DNA of 64,000 nucleotides, from assembly GCF_000733475.1 (NCBI RefSeq), contig NZ_JPFK01000002.1:199501-263500 (forward strand). Direction: 5' to 3'. The position numbers were made by a program, and so were the translations under genes. Source of the DNA: Mangrovimonas yunxiaonensis. GTDB taxonomy: Bacteria; Bacteroidota; Bacteroidia; Flavobacteriales; Flavobacteriaceae. The notes under the pieces were generated by a model. It was given only the letters and a program-made list of their open reading frames with translations, was not told where the DNA came from and searched no databases. Of this stretch, positions 17,588 to 27,200 are shown piece by piece; within the stretch, counting starts at the first letter, position 1, and each line of letters starts with the position of its first letter.

Positions 17588-17619
17588 CACTTTCTAAACA
17601 CAACTATAACATATAGATA

Positions 17620-20600
17620 ATGATTCATTTCTTTGGAAACCAAAACAGCAAAGTTTATGCTGTTCAAGCAACAAAAGAATTCACGCCAGAAACCATTCAG
17701 AAATTGTCTTGGTTATTTGGCAACCAACCTAAAATAGAACAAGCATCGCTGGATGCTTTTTTTGTTGGACCACGTGCGGCTATGATTACGCCTTGGAGCA
17801 CCAACGCGGTGGAAATTACGCAAAACATGGGGATTGAAGACATCATCAGAATTGAAGAATTCGAAGCGGTTTCTGAAGATTTCAAAGCGTTTGATCCGAT
17901 GATTTCTGAAAAATTCAACGGCTTAAACCAAGAATCATTCACTATAGACATCAAGCCAGAACCTATTCTGGATATTGAAGATATTGCGGCTTACAACATT
18001 CAGGAAGGCCTTTCGTTAAGCGACGAAGAAGTAGCTTACTTAGAAGGTGTTTCTAAAAAAATTGGTCGCCCATTAACCGATTCTGAAGTTTTCGGGTTCT
18101 CACAAGTAAACAGTGAGCACTGTCGCCATAAAATTTTCAACGGCACATTTGTAATTGACGGCGAAGAAAAACCGACGTCATTATTCAAAATGATTCGTAA
18201 AACCTCTGAAACCAATCCTAACGATATTGTTTCTGCCTATAAAGACAACGTGGCTTTTGTAAAAGGGCCTGTTGTTGAGCAATTCGCTCCTAAAAGCGCT
18301 GACAAACCAGACTTTTACGAAACCAAAGATTACGAATCAGTTATTTCATTAAAAGCAGAAACGCACAACTTCCCTACTACCGTAGAGCCTTTTAATGGTG
18401 CTGCAACAGGATCGGGAGGAGAAATTCGTGACCGTTTAGCAGGTGGTAAAGGCTCGTTACCGTTAGCTGGAACTGCAGTTTATATGACCTCTTACTCGCG
18501 TTTGGAGGAAAACCGTCCCTGGGAACAAGCTATGGATGAGCGTAAATGGTTATACCAAACCCCAATGGACATCTTAATTAAAGCGTCTAACGGTGCTTCA
18601 GATTTTGGTAACAAGTTTGGGCAGCCGTTAATTTGTGGTTCGGTGTTAACATTTGAGCACGAAGAAGATACTTCGACAGGACTCAGTACAGGTGCTAGAA
18701 AATTAGGTTACGACAAAGTGATTATGCAAGCTGGAGGCATTGGGTATGGTAAAGCTGAACAAGCTTTAAAAGACACCCCTAAAACCGGCGATAAAGTGGT
18801 TATCCTTGGTGGTGAAAACTACCGTATTGGTATGGGTGGTGCTGCGGTATCAAGTGCAGATACTGGAGAATTCGCTTCAGGTATCGAGCTAAACGCCGTA
18901 CAACGTTCTAATCCTGAAATGCAAAAACGTGCTGCTAACGCAGTTCGTGGTATGGTTGAAAGCGATGAAAACTACATTGTTTCTATTCACGATCACGGTG
19001 CTGGTGGACACTTAAACTGTTTATCGGAATTAGTTGAAGAAACTGGTGGACACATCGATTTAGATAAATTACCTGTAGGAGACCCAACCTTATCTGACAA
19101 AGAAATTATCGGTAACGAATCTCAGGAACGTATGGGATTAGTCATTGCCGAAAAACATATTGAAACCTTACAAAAAATTGCCGATCGTGAGCGCTCACCA
19201 ATGTACACGGTTGGAGACGTGACTGGTAATCACCGTTTCACATTCGAATCTAAAACCAACGGACACAAACCCATGGATTTAGCCATGGATGATATGTTTG
19301 GAAGTTCTCCAAAAACATTCATGTACGATAAAAAAGTAACTCGCAATTACGCCGATGTTGCTTACAACAAAGCAAATTTCTACAATTATTTAGACCAGTT
19401 ATTACAATTAGAAGCAGTAGCTTCCAAAGACTGGTTAACCAATAAAGTTGACCGTTGTGTTGGTGGAAAAGTAGCCAAACAACAATGTGCTGGACCATTA
19501 CAAATTCCATTGAACAATGTTGGTGTAATGGCCTTAGACTACAAAGGTAAAGAAGGTATCGCAACGTCTATCGGGCACTCCCCTATTTCAGGATTAATCA
19601 ATCCGGTGGCTGGAAGTAGAAATTCAATTACTGAAGCCTTAACCAACATCATCTGGGCACCTTTAAAAGACGGATTACAAAATGTGTCTTTATCGGCAAA
19701 CTGGATGTGGCCTTGTAAAAATGAAGGTGAAGATGCCCGTTTATATGAAGCTGTTGAAGCGGTTTCAGAATTCGCTATTGATTTAGGTATCAACGTACCA
19801 ACTGGAAAGGATTCGCTTTCTATGAAACAAAAATACCCTAACGAAGAGGTTATTGCTCCTGGTACGGTCATCATTTCGGCGGCAGCCAACTGTATAGACA
19901 TCAATAAAGTAATTGAGCCTGTATTCCAAAAAGATGCTGGCAATGTGTATTACATCAACTTATCACAAGATACCTATAAATTAGGTGGTAGTTCATTTGC
20001 GCAGGTGGTTAACAAAATTGGTAACGACACGCCAAATGTTCAATCTGCTGGGTATGTTAAAACCGTATTCAACACCATTCAGCAATTAATTCTTGACGGA
20101 CAAATTGTTGCAGGACACGATGTGGCTTCAGGTGGTTTAATCACAACGTTGTTAGAATTATGTTTTGCTGACAACAATTTAGGAGCGGAATTAGATATCA
20201 CCGCTTTAGCTGAAAACGATTCATTTAAAGTATTGTTTGCTGAAAATGCTGGTTTAGTCATTCAGTCGAAAGATACTTCAGTGGAGTCTGTTTTATCTGA
20301 AGCTAACATTGAATTCTTCAACATTGGTAAAGTAACTGAAAGCGACACGCTAAGCATCATCAACGGAACAGATGTATTCACCATGACGGTATCTCGTTTA
20401 CGTGATATGTGGTACAAAACATCGTTCTTATTAGATCAAAAACAAACCGCTAACGGCTTAGCAAAAGACCGTTACGACAACTATAAAAATCAACCATTAC
20501 AGTACACCTTCCCAAGTCACTTTACAGGGAAACTTCCTGTAATTGATGCTAGTAAGCCAAGACCGAAAGCAGCAATTTTACGTGAAAAAGGAAGTAACTC

Positions 20601-21309
20601 TGAGCGTGAAATGGCAAATGCGATGTACTTAGCCGGATTTGATGTGAAAGATGTTCACATGACCGATTTAATTTCTGGTCGTGAAACGTTAGAAGACATT
20701 CAGTTCTTAGGTGCTGTTGGTGGATTCTCAAACTCTGACGTTTTAGGTTCTGCTAAAGGATGGGCCGGAGCTATCAAATACAACGAAAAAGCAAACGAAG
20801 TAATTAAAAACTTCTTCAAACGTGAAGACACACTTTCAGTTGGTATTTGTAACGGATGTCAGTTATGGATGGAATTAGAATTGATTAACCCAGAGCACGA
20901 GATTCATGGTAAAATGGTTCATAACGATTCTCATAAACACGAAAGTGCATTTACTTCAGTGAAAATTCAGGAAAACAACTCGGTGATGCTTTCAAGTTTA
21001 GCGGGAAGTACTTTAGGCGTTTGGATTTCTCATGGTGAAGGTAAATTTAACTTACCTGAATCTGAAGATCAATACAACATTGTTGGAAAATACGGGTACG
21101 CGGAATATCCACACAATCCAAATGGTTCTGACTATAACACAGCCATGATGTGTGATGCAACAGGCCGTCACTTAGTAACGATGCCGCACATTGAGCGTTC
21201 TACGTTCCAATGGAACTGGGCACATTACCCTAGCGACAGACAAGACGAAGTGTCGCCTTGGTTAGAAGCGTTCGTAAATGCTAGAAAGTGGATTGAAAAT
21301 AAAAATTAA
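17620..21309 (+). CDS. purL: Phosphoribosylformylglycinamidine synthase, long fused form
   Basis: A 1229-residue enzyme for the fourth step of purine synthesis, converting FGAR, glutamine and ATP to FGAM. It is the large single-chain type in which PurS-like, synthetase and glutaminase parts are joined. FGFSQVNSEHCRHKIFNG is the synthetase motif, LKAETHNFPTTVEPFNGAAT and GSGGEIRD the substrate loop, and the C-terminal class I glutaminase (from about residue 970) has the nucleophile in VGICNGCQLWMEL and a late H-x-E (PHIERSTFQWNWAHYP). Its length is close to E. coli PurL. Codon use differs visibly from its neighbours (Arg mainly CGT, Gly GGT, Leu TTA). It is transcribed from the TATTTTTG at 17580 and no clear terminator follows it. 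Confidence 0.96.
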   Translation: MIHFFGNQNSKVYAVQATKEFTPETIQKLSWLFGNQPKIEQASLDAFFVGPRAAMITPWSTNAVEITQNMGIEDIIRIEEFEAVSEDFKAFDPMISEKFNGLNQESFTIDIKPEPILDIEDIAAYNIQEGLSLSDEEVAYLEGVSKKIGRPLTDSEVFGFSQVNSEHCRHKIFNGTFVIDGEEKPTSLFKMIRKTSETNPNDIVSAYKDNVAFVKGPVVEQFAPKSADKPDFYETKDYESVISLKAETHNFPTTVEPFNGAATGSGGEIRDRLAGGKGSLPLAGTAVYMTSYSRLEENRPWEQAMDERKWLYQTPMDILIKASNGASDFGNKFGQPLICGSVLTFEHEEDTSTGLSTGARKLGYDKVIMQAGGIGYGKAEQALKDTPKTGDKVVILGGENYRIGMGGAAVSSADTGEFASGIELNAVQRSNPEMQKRAANAVRGMVESDENYIVSIHDHGAGGHLNCLSELVEETGGHIDLDKLPVGDPTLSDKEIIGNESQERMGLVIAEKHIETLQKIADRERSPMYTVGDVTGNHRFTFESKTNGHKPMDLAMDDMFGSSPKTFMYDKKVTRNYADVAYNKANFYNYLDQLLQLEAVASKDWLTNKVDRCVGGKVAKQQCAGPLQIPLNNVGVMALDYKGKEGIATSIGHSPISGLINPVAGSRNSITEALTNIIWAPLKDGLQNVSLSANWMWPCKNEGEDARLYEAVEAVSEFAIDLGINVPTGKDSLSMKQKYPNEEVIAPGTVIISAAANCIDINKVIEPVFQKDAGNVYYINLSQDTYKLGGSSFAQVVNKIGNDTPNVQSAGYVKTVFNTIQQLILDGQIVAGHDVASGGLITTLLELCFADNNLGAELDITALAENDSFKVLFAENAGLVIQSKDTSVESVLSEANIEFFNIGKVTESDTLSIINGTDVFTMTVSRLRDMWYKTSFLLDQKQTANGLAKDRYDNYKNQPLQYTFPSHFTGKLPVIDASKPRPKAAILREKGSNSEREMANAMYLAGFDVKDVHMTDLISGRETLEDIQFLGAVGGFSNSDVLGSAKGWAGAIKYNEKANEVIKNFFKREDTLSVGICNGCQLWMELELINPEHEIHGKMVHNDSHKHESAFTSVKIQENNSVMLSSLAGSTLGVWISHGEGKFNLPESEDQYNIVGKYGYAEYPHNPNGSDYNTAMMCDATGRHLVTMPHIERSTFQWNWAHYPSDRQDEVSPWLEAFVNARKWIENKN

Positions 21310-21378
21310 TCTTTAAATTTACAGTAAAAAAGTCCCCTGATATTTCGTTATAACATTACAATCGTTTGCCTTCTTTTT

Positions 21379-23385
21379 ATGTTTAGCACCAAATTATGGT
21401 CGCAAAACATAGAAGCCTTTAAGCGTTTTGAACGTGAGTTAAACCAAATTTCTTCAGAGGAAGAAAAGCTAAAAGCAGCAGTAACGTTTTGGCAAAACGA
21501 CTCTGTAATACTACATAAAGAAAGCTCTAAACTTGTTAGTAAGTTTAGAGCTTTTGCTTTAAAAAATAACGCTTGGGATGCAGCCCTGCTTTTTAACAAC
21601 AAGCTCACCGATTATTATATTTTCTCCAGTATTAATAACGAAAAAGCTTTTCAGTTATCGCAAGACTTCTATCGGCACATAACCCAATGCACAGCTCCTA
21701 AACAGATTGCCAAATATTACATAAACTATGCAGAAGCCGCAACCTACAAACAGGACTTTAAAGCATCTTTACATATTTTAAATGAATGTATATCGCGGTT
21801 AAAAACAACCCAAGACACGACGTTACAAGAGTATGGGTATGCCTACTTAAAAGCGGGTGAAAACAGTGGCAAGGTCAATAACATTTCAGAGAGTGCTGCT
21901 TACTTTAAAAAGGCGGGCGAAATCTTCACACAGCAAAAAGACACGCTTTATTATTTATGGACACAAAATGGCTTAAGCACCCTATTTAGCAGCAACGGTT
22001 TATACGAAGAAGCCGAGCAAACCAGAACCCCCATTTACAACTTAGGAAACCGTGCAAACTACAAACAGGTCTTAATTATGGCCCACTTAAGAGCCTCAAT
22101 AGACGCCTTTTTACAAGAAAAAGACACTTTAGAACTCTACCATATAGACCAAGCCTTAAAAACATGTAAAAGATCTACAAAAACAGATGTTAGCAAGATT
22201 GTCTCCATTTTAACAAACTCGTATGCGGTAGGCACTTATGCTAGGCACGGCCAATTACAGAAATCCGATCGGATTTTAGCGCACCTACAAAAAGACTTAA
22301 ACGACATAAACAAAACCCCTTTTTTAAAGACCTATTTTACTTTTGGTAAAGCTCAAAACGATTTAGGCCATAACAACACCAAGCGTGCAGAAGAAGATTT
22401 AACAGCCCTCCTACCTAAATTAAAACATGCCAACGAGGCCTCCAATGTCTTGAAAGCCCATTACATTTTGGCAAGCGTTTATGAAAAGCAAGACAACAAC
22501 AACCAAGCGCTAAACCACTACAAAGCTTACATGCGTATTAAGGACTCCTTAAACAAGAGTGCTTCTAAAAAGAAATTTGCCTATGTACAGACCCAATTTG
22601 AAGTTGAAAAAAAGGATTTAGACATTGAAAAACAACAAAAAAACATTCTCTTGCTCTCTGCCCAAAACAAACTAAAAAACCAATGGCTCATTTTTGGAGG
22701 TGTTTTTGTTATGGGGGTTTTTATAATTTTCTTTTTGTGGAAATCACGAAAGTTCACCCAAAAAAAAATGGCCCTACAAAAAACATATGCCCAAGACCTC
22801 ATAGCCAATATAGAAACCGAACGCAAGCGTATTTCCAGCGAACTGCACGATAGTATTGGCCAAAATTTGCTGCTTATAAAAAACAGCATAATTCTAAACC
22901 CTGAAAAAACAAAAGACACACAATTAATAGATAGTACGATTGAAGAAGTTAGGCATCTGTCTCAAAACTTACATCCGTTTCAGTTTGAAAAATTAGGCTT
23001 AATGGCTTCCATTAAAAATACGATAGAAAATTTTCAGAAGAACTCCGATATTTTTTATTCCGAAGATATTGAGGTAAGCGATCTAAACCTTTCAAAAGAA
23101 AAAGAAATATTTGTATATCGCATGCTTCAGGAGTGTTTAAACAATGTAGAAAAGCACTCTAAAGCAAAAGCCTGCAATGTTATGGTTGAGACAAGTGCGC
23201 ACCATGTTCTGTTTCAAGTAAAAGATAACGGGATTGGCTTTAATGTAACGGCAAACAGCAGCGCTTTAAATAGCCTAGGAATGAAAACCCTAAAAGAACG
23301 CGCCGGGATTATTGGTGCCCAATTGCACATGACATCAATAAAAAACAAAGGAACAACCGTTAAAATTAAAGTCCCTAAAGAATAG
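21379..23385 (+). CDS. TPR-containing sensor histidine kinase (HisKA_3 type)
   Basis: From the ATG used here the protein has 668 residues: about 400 of helical TPR-like repeats (KYYINYAEAATYKQDFKASL, AYFKKAGEIF, ALNHYKAYMRIKDSLNKS), a membrane helix at about 436-454 (WLIFGGVFVMGVFIIFFLW), the phosphoacceptor helix ISSELHDSIGQNLLLIKNS near residue 488, and an ATPase domain with DNGIGFNV and LGMKTLKERAGIIGA. It should phosphorylate the response regulator that follows three bases later. The true start is probably upstream: the open frame from 21328 encodes a signal-like segment ITIVCLLFMFSTKLWSQ but contains no ATG, GTG or TTG, so a CTG (21337), ATA (21340) or ATT (21355) start would be needed. 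With it, the TPR domain would be periplasmic. Confidence 0.9.
   Translation: MFSTKLWSQNIEAFKRFERELNQISSEEEKLKAAVTFWQNDSVILHKESSKLVSKFRAFALKNNAWDAALLFNNKLTDYYIFSSINNEKAFQLSQDFYRHITQCTAPKQIAKYYINYAEAATYKQDFKASLHILNECISRLKTTQDTTLQEYGYAYLKAGENSGKVNNISESAAYFKKAGEIFTQQKDTLYYLWTQNGLSTLFSSNGLYEEAEQTRTPIYNLGNRANYKQVLIMAHLRASIDAFLQEKDTLELYHIDQALKTCKRSTKTDVSKIVSILTNSYAVGTYARHGQLQKSDRILAHLQKDLNDINKTPFLKTYFTFGKAQNDLGHNNTKRAEEDLTALLPKLKHANEASNVLKAHYILASVYEKQDNNNQALNHYKAYMRIKDSLNKSASKKKFAYVQTQFEVEKKDLDIEKQQKNILLLSAQNKLKNQWLIFGGVFVMGVFIIFFLWKSRKFTQKKMALQKTYAQDLIANIETERKRISSELHDSIGQNLLLIKNSIILNPEKTKDTQLIDSTIEEVRHLSQNLHPFQFEKLGLMASIKNTIENFQKNSDIFYSEDIEVSDLNLSKEKEIFVYRMLQECLNNVEKHSKAKACNVMVETSAHHVLFQVKDNGIGFNVTANSSALNSLGMKTLKERAGIIGAQLHMTSIKNKGTTVKIKVPKE
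21521..21554 (+). other. Intragenic 14-bp hairpin in the sensor kinase gene
   Basis: AAAGCTCTAAACTT (21521-21534) and AAGTTTAGAGCTTT (21541-21554) are perfect inverted repeats with a six-base loop, 140 bases into the coding sequence. A T-rich TGCTTT follows. Confidence 0.55.
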
Positions 23386-23388
23386 CCC

Positions 23389-24027
23389 ATGCAAACCACC
23401 ATTATTTTAGCAGACGACCACCCATTACTATTAAATGGAACCAAAGAGTTTTTAGAGCAAAAAAACTACAACATTATTGAAACGGCAACAGATGGCAATG
23501 AGGCTTATAATAAAGTTTTAAAACACCAACCCGACATGGCCATTTTAGATTTCGACATGCCCAAGCTTAACGGTTTGGAAGTGGCACTAGAAATCCAGCG
23601 TAACAACCTAGCCACAAAAGTTATTGTTTTAACCCTACACAAACAGGAACTCATCTTAAACGAGATTGGCAACACCATATACGGCTACATAACCAAGGAC
23701 TGCGCCATGGAGGAGTTAGAACAGTGTCTTGAAAACATTAAAGACAATCAAACCTATATTGGGCGAAAGCTAAAAAGCAACATTCATTTCGATACAAAAA
23801 AAAACACGAACAACGCCCCAAACATCGAACAGCTAACAACCGCCGAATTAAAAATTTTAAAGTATTTAAATAAAAACCTCAACAGCACACAAATTGCCGA
23901 AGAGCTGTTTATTTCTAAACGCACCGTAGAAAAACACCGCAGCAACATTATAAAAAAACTAAATCTAGACTCTTCCCAACAAAACGCATTAATTGTTTGG
24001 TTAAAACAACACCCTAATATTTTTTAG
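23389..24027 (+). CDS. NarL/LuxR-family response regulator
   Basis: A 212-residue DNA-binding regulator. The receiver domain has the acidic pocket ILADDHPLLL, the phosphoacceptor Asp54 (MAILDFDMPKLNG), the Thr of VLTLHKQ and the Lys of TKDC. The C-terminal helix-turn-helix reads LTTAELKILKYLNKNLNSTQ followed by IAEELFISKRTVEKHRSNII, the LuxR-type signature. It follows the sensor kinase by three bases and is its likely partner. Two related palindromes lie 29 and 173 bases after its stop, at the -33 positions of two downstream promoters, and are the best candidates for its binding sites. Confidence 0.93.
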   Translation: MQTTIILADDHPLLLNGTKEFLEQKNYNIIETATDGNEAYNKVLKHQPDMAILDFDMPKLNGLEVALEIQRNNLATKVIVLTLHKQELILNEIGNTIYGYITKDCAMEELEQCLENIKDNQTYIGRKLKSNIHFDTKKNTNNAPNIEQLTTAELKILKYLNKNLNSTQIAEELFISKRTVEKHRSNIIKKLNLDSSQQNALIVWLKQHPNIF

Positions 24028-24055
24028 CACCCTATCTAACATCAAATAAAAACGT

Positions 24056-24105
24056 CAATACGTAGGCCTACGTATTGTTTCTAAATAAAAAAAGCCGCTT
24101 TTTTG
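24056..24105 (+). promoter_or_regulatory. Perfect 22-bp palindrome overlapping a candidate promoter
   Basis: Bases 24056-24077 are a perfect palindrome with half-site CAATACGTAGG. Its last three bases, TTG (24075-24077), are followed after 20 bases by CTTTTTTG (24098-24105), whose TTTG matches the -7 core. A small A6-G/C-T6 hairpin over 24090-24104 may also end the regulator operon. Probable operator of the adjacent response regulator. Confidence 0.6.
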
Positions 24106-24110
24106 CAGCG

Positions 24111-24200
24111 CTATATTCTAATAGCCCCAAAAGCTATAAATTAACGCAATTGCTATTAATCAAGAGGGAAAGCCAGGACATTATGTCTTGGCTTTTTTTT
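24111..24200 (+). ncRNA. Candidate small RNA of about 90 nt
   Basis: Between the two palindromes is a stretch without a reasonable ORF that begins just after a -7-like element (24098-24105) and ends in a strong intrinsic terminator with eight Ts. It can form a hairpin ATAGC/GCTAT (loop CCCAAAA, 24121-24137), a second one around TTAACGCAATTGCTATTAA, and the terminator stem. The 5' end is estimated from the promoter geometry. It could instead be a leader or attenuator; no RNA family was recognised. Confidence 0.4.
24169..24200 (+). terminator. Intrinsic terminator upstream of the beta-helix gene
   Basis: AAAGCCAGGACA (24169-24180) pairs with TGTCTTGGCTTT (24184-24195), one G-T wobble and a three-base loop, followed by a run of eight Ts to 24200. 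Confidence 0.85.
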
Positions 24201-24249
24201 ATTACGTAGACCTACGTATTGACAATGGTTAGCATCCGCATTAGTTTAG
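24200..24249 (+). promoter_or_regulatory. Second palindrome and promoter of the beta-helix protein gene
   Basis: Bases 24200-24221 match the palindrome at 24056-24077 at 19 of 22 positions (core TACGTAGACCTACGTA). As there, the terminal TTG (24219-24221) lies 20 bases before a -7-like element, TAGTTTAG (24242-24249). The leader to the ATG at 24276 would be about 20 bases. Confidence 0.6.
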
Positions 24250-24275
24250 CATACCAAAACTAAACCTAGCTACTT

Positions 24276-27200
24276 ATGAAAAAAACACTACTTTATTTAT
24301 TACTCTTTCTTTCGGTAACAACTGCTTTTTCTGAAACAATTGTTGTTACCAGCACCAACGACAGCGGCCCAGGGACTTTACGCCAAGCTGTAATTGACGC
24401 CAACCCTGGCGATAAAATTATTTTTGACGGCACAGCAGGTTCCGAAACCAACCCTATAATGCTATCCGCAACCATAAACATTAATAAAGCCATAAGCATT
24501 TTAGGGAGGGTTCCATGGCTTCCAATAAATTATCCTGTTACAGCTTATATTAAAATGAATACCAACCAAAGACTTTTTAATATTGAAAATGCTGGTGATG
24601 TAAGTTTTAGCGATATTGTATTTATGGATGGTTATACAAATGGTGTTCTAAATACTTATGAGGCCTATGGTGGCGCTATTTTAGTAAGAAGCCTTAGTAA
24701 CACAACCTCTTTAAACCTTACACGCTGCGTTTTTAAAAACAATTATGCTACCGAAGGTGGTGCTATAACCGCAATCTCTGCTAATTTAAATGCTTTTAAT
24801 TGTACTTTTGAAAACAATAGCGCCGCAGCCCGTGGTGGTGCTATTGTGTTGGGTGGCAATATTAATACTTCTAGACCTGCACATTTTAACCGCTGTAAAT
24901 TTATTTCGAATACTGCTGGTACAAATGGCGGAGCTATTCTTAGAGTCAACGCCAATACCACTATCTACAATTCATTATTTCACGACAATACAGCAGAATA
25001 TGGCGGTGCCATTGCTATAGAAAGCCCAGCAACACCTTCAGCTTTAGAAGAGCGAAACAACACCTTTGCATTCAACACGGCAACAGCAAACGCAAGTACC
25101 ATTTATTTAGGCGAAAACCAACAACTAAAAACCTATAACAGCATTCATGCTGATAACAATAGTGTGGCTAATACGATTTATGGCGAAAGTAATGCAGGGA
25201 TAGACTTAAAAAGACTTTTTTCAAACAATACTGTAACGGTGCCTACAATCATAGGTTCTGCGCCTTATACACAAATACAAGGTGAATTAGGCTTTTACGA
25301 TGCTGCTAATAACGATTTTAGGGTTTTAGCATTTTCTTCAACCATTGATACTGGCGATGGCGGACTTTCAAATTATCTAGACGAAACCGATTTAAATGGA
25401 AACCCTAGACAAGTTGGTAGTAACTACGATTTAGGAGCTTACGAAAACAGTTGTAATGATCAAATCGTGACCGAGGTTACTGGTAATGCTTTGGGCTCGT
25501 TTAGCAAAGCTGTTTTAAACTTATGCGAGGGTAAAACGGTATATTTTGACCCTATTACAAACAACACCCCAATTACAATAACAGCAACATCAGTTATACA
25601 CAGAAATAATATTACCCTATCTGGAAATGGTAAAGATGCAACCGTTTTACAAATGGAAGCAGGTGCTAACCAAAGGCATTTGTTTTCTGATGGTAAAAAC
25701 CTAACCATTGAAGGCATTCACTTTAAAGACGGTAACGCACAAGTCATTTCCCAGAACCCAACTTCCAGTTCTGGAGGCGCCATACTTGTTGCAAATGCCA
25801 ACTTAAATGTTACCCATTCAAAATTTACAAACAATACAACCACAGCCTATGGTGGTGCCATTGTTATGATTTCTGGCAACCTTACCTCAAAAAATTCAGA
25901 ATACATCAATAATAACGCTACAAATGGTGGTGCTATTCTAATTTCAGGTGGTAATATAACATCAACAAACAATCTTTATGCAAAAAACGCTGGTTCTACG
26001 CAAGGGGGCACAATTTATTTATTAGAAAGTGTAAACTCTGTTTTCACCAACGATGCGATGGTTGATAACACATCAACGGGAAGAAGCGGTATTGCCGCGT
26101 TTACAAACTCAAACATAACGCTACAAAACACCATAATGCTTAACCCAGGTAATGATATGGGTAGAGACAATTCGAGCACCTTTACTGCTAATAACACTAA
26201 TTTTGATGCTGATTACAGTATTCCAGGAAGCAACAGCACTTTTTTCACTAATCCTGGATTTGTTGATGCTGCAAACAATAATTACAGGCTAAGTGGCAAC
26301 TCGCCCTTATTTGATATTGGGAATAACAGCTACAATACCGAAGCAGAAGATTTAGATGGCAATTCAAGAATTATAAACGGCACCATAGATTTAGGCCCAT
26401 ACGAAAACCCATGCGTTATGTACAGCAGTGATGTACTTTATGTAAATGCTAATGCAAGTGGTGCCAACGACGGATCGTCTTGGGCTAACGCAATAACAGA
26501 CCTAAACGAAGCTTTAAACCTTGCTACAAGCTGTTCCATCATTCAGGAAGTCTGGGTGGCTGCCGGCACCTACACCCCTGGCACACTAGAAACAGATAGC
26601 TTTAATATTCCTAGCCATGTTAAGGTGCTAGGCGGTTTTAACGGTACCGAAACCACTGCCGATGAACGCAACTGGGCAGAAAACCCAACCATTTTAAGTG
26701 GCGACTTAAACAATAGCCTAACCGAAAACCCTGGCGACAGCCATACTATTGTAACCATGCTGGGTGATAACGCCGAAATTAATGGGTTTTACATACAATG
26801 GGGCTATGCCGATGATGGTACAGATAACTCACACCCTGCCATTGGGCGTTCTGGAGCTGGTGTGTATAATAATGGTGACAACCGCATTTATAATTGTGCC
26901 ATAAGAAGCAACATAGCAGATACTCCCGACAGTCCTGAAATAGGCATTGGTGCCGGTTTAGTATCGTTTGGCGGCACACTAGACATTATAAATTGCCTTT
27001 TCAATTCCAATACAGCCTCGGCTAATGGTGGTGCTATTTCTGCCGAAAGTGGTACGATAAACCTTATAAACTGTACCATTACCAACAATAACGCTAATAA
27101 AGGTGGTGGGGTACATTTTTATAATGGAAGCGTAAATGCCACAAATACCATATTTACCAATAACAGTGGTGTAAACGGCAATATAAATGATGATGGTGGC

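Noticed and set aside
19539-19943. 134-codon ORF antisense to purL, and similar antisense ORFs at 7504-8031 and 9935-10444
   Set aside because: They lie wholly inside well-supported genes and have no recognisable domain; long shadows are expected opposite such coding frames.
24743-25020. Recurrent GGTGGTGCTATT-like stretches as a tandem repeat or CRISPR-like array
   Set aside because: They encode the repeated G-G-A-I turns of the beta-helix protein, are irregularly spaced and in frame.
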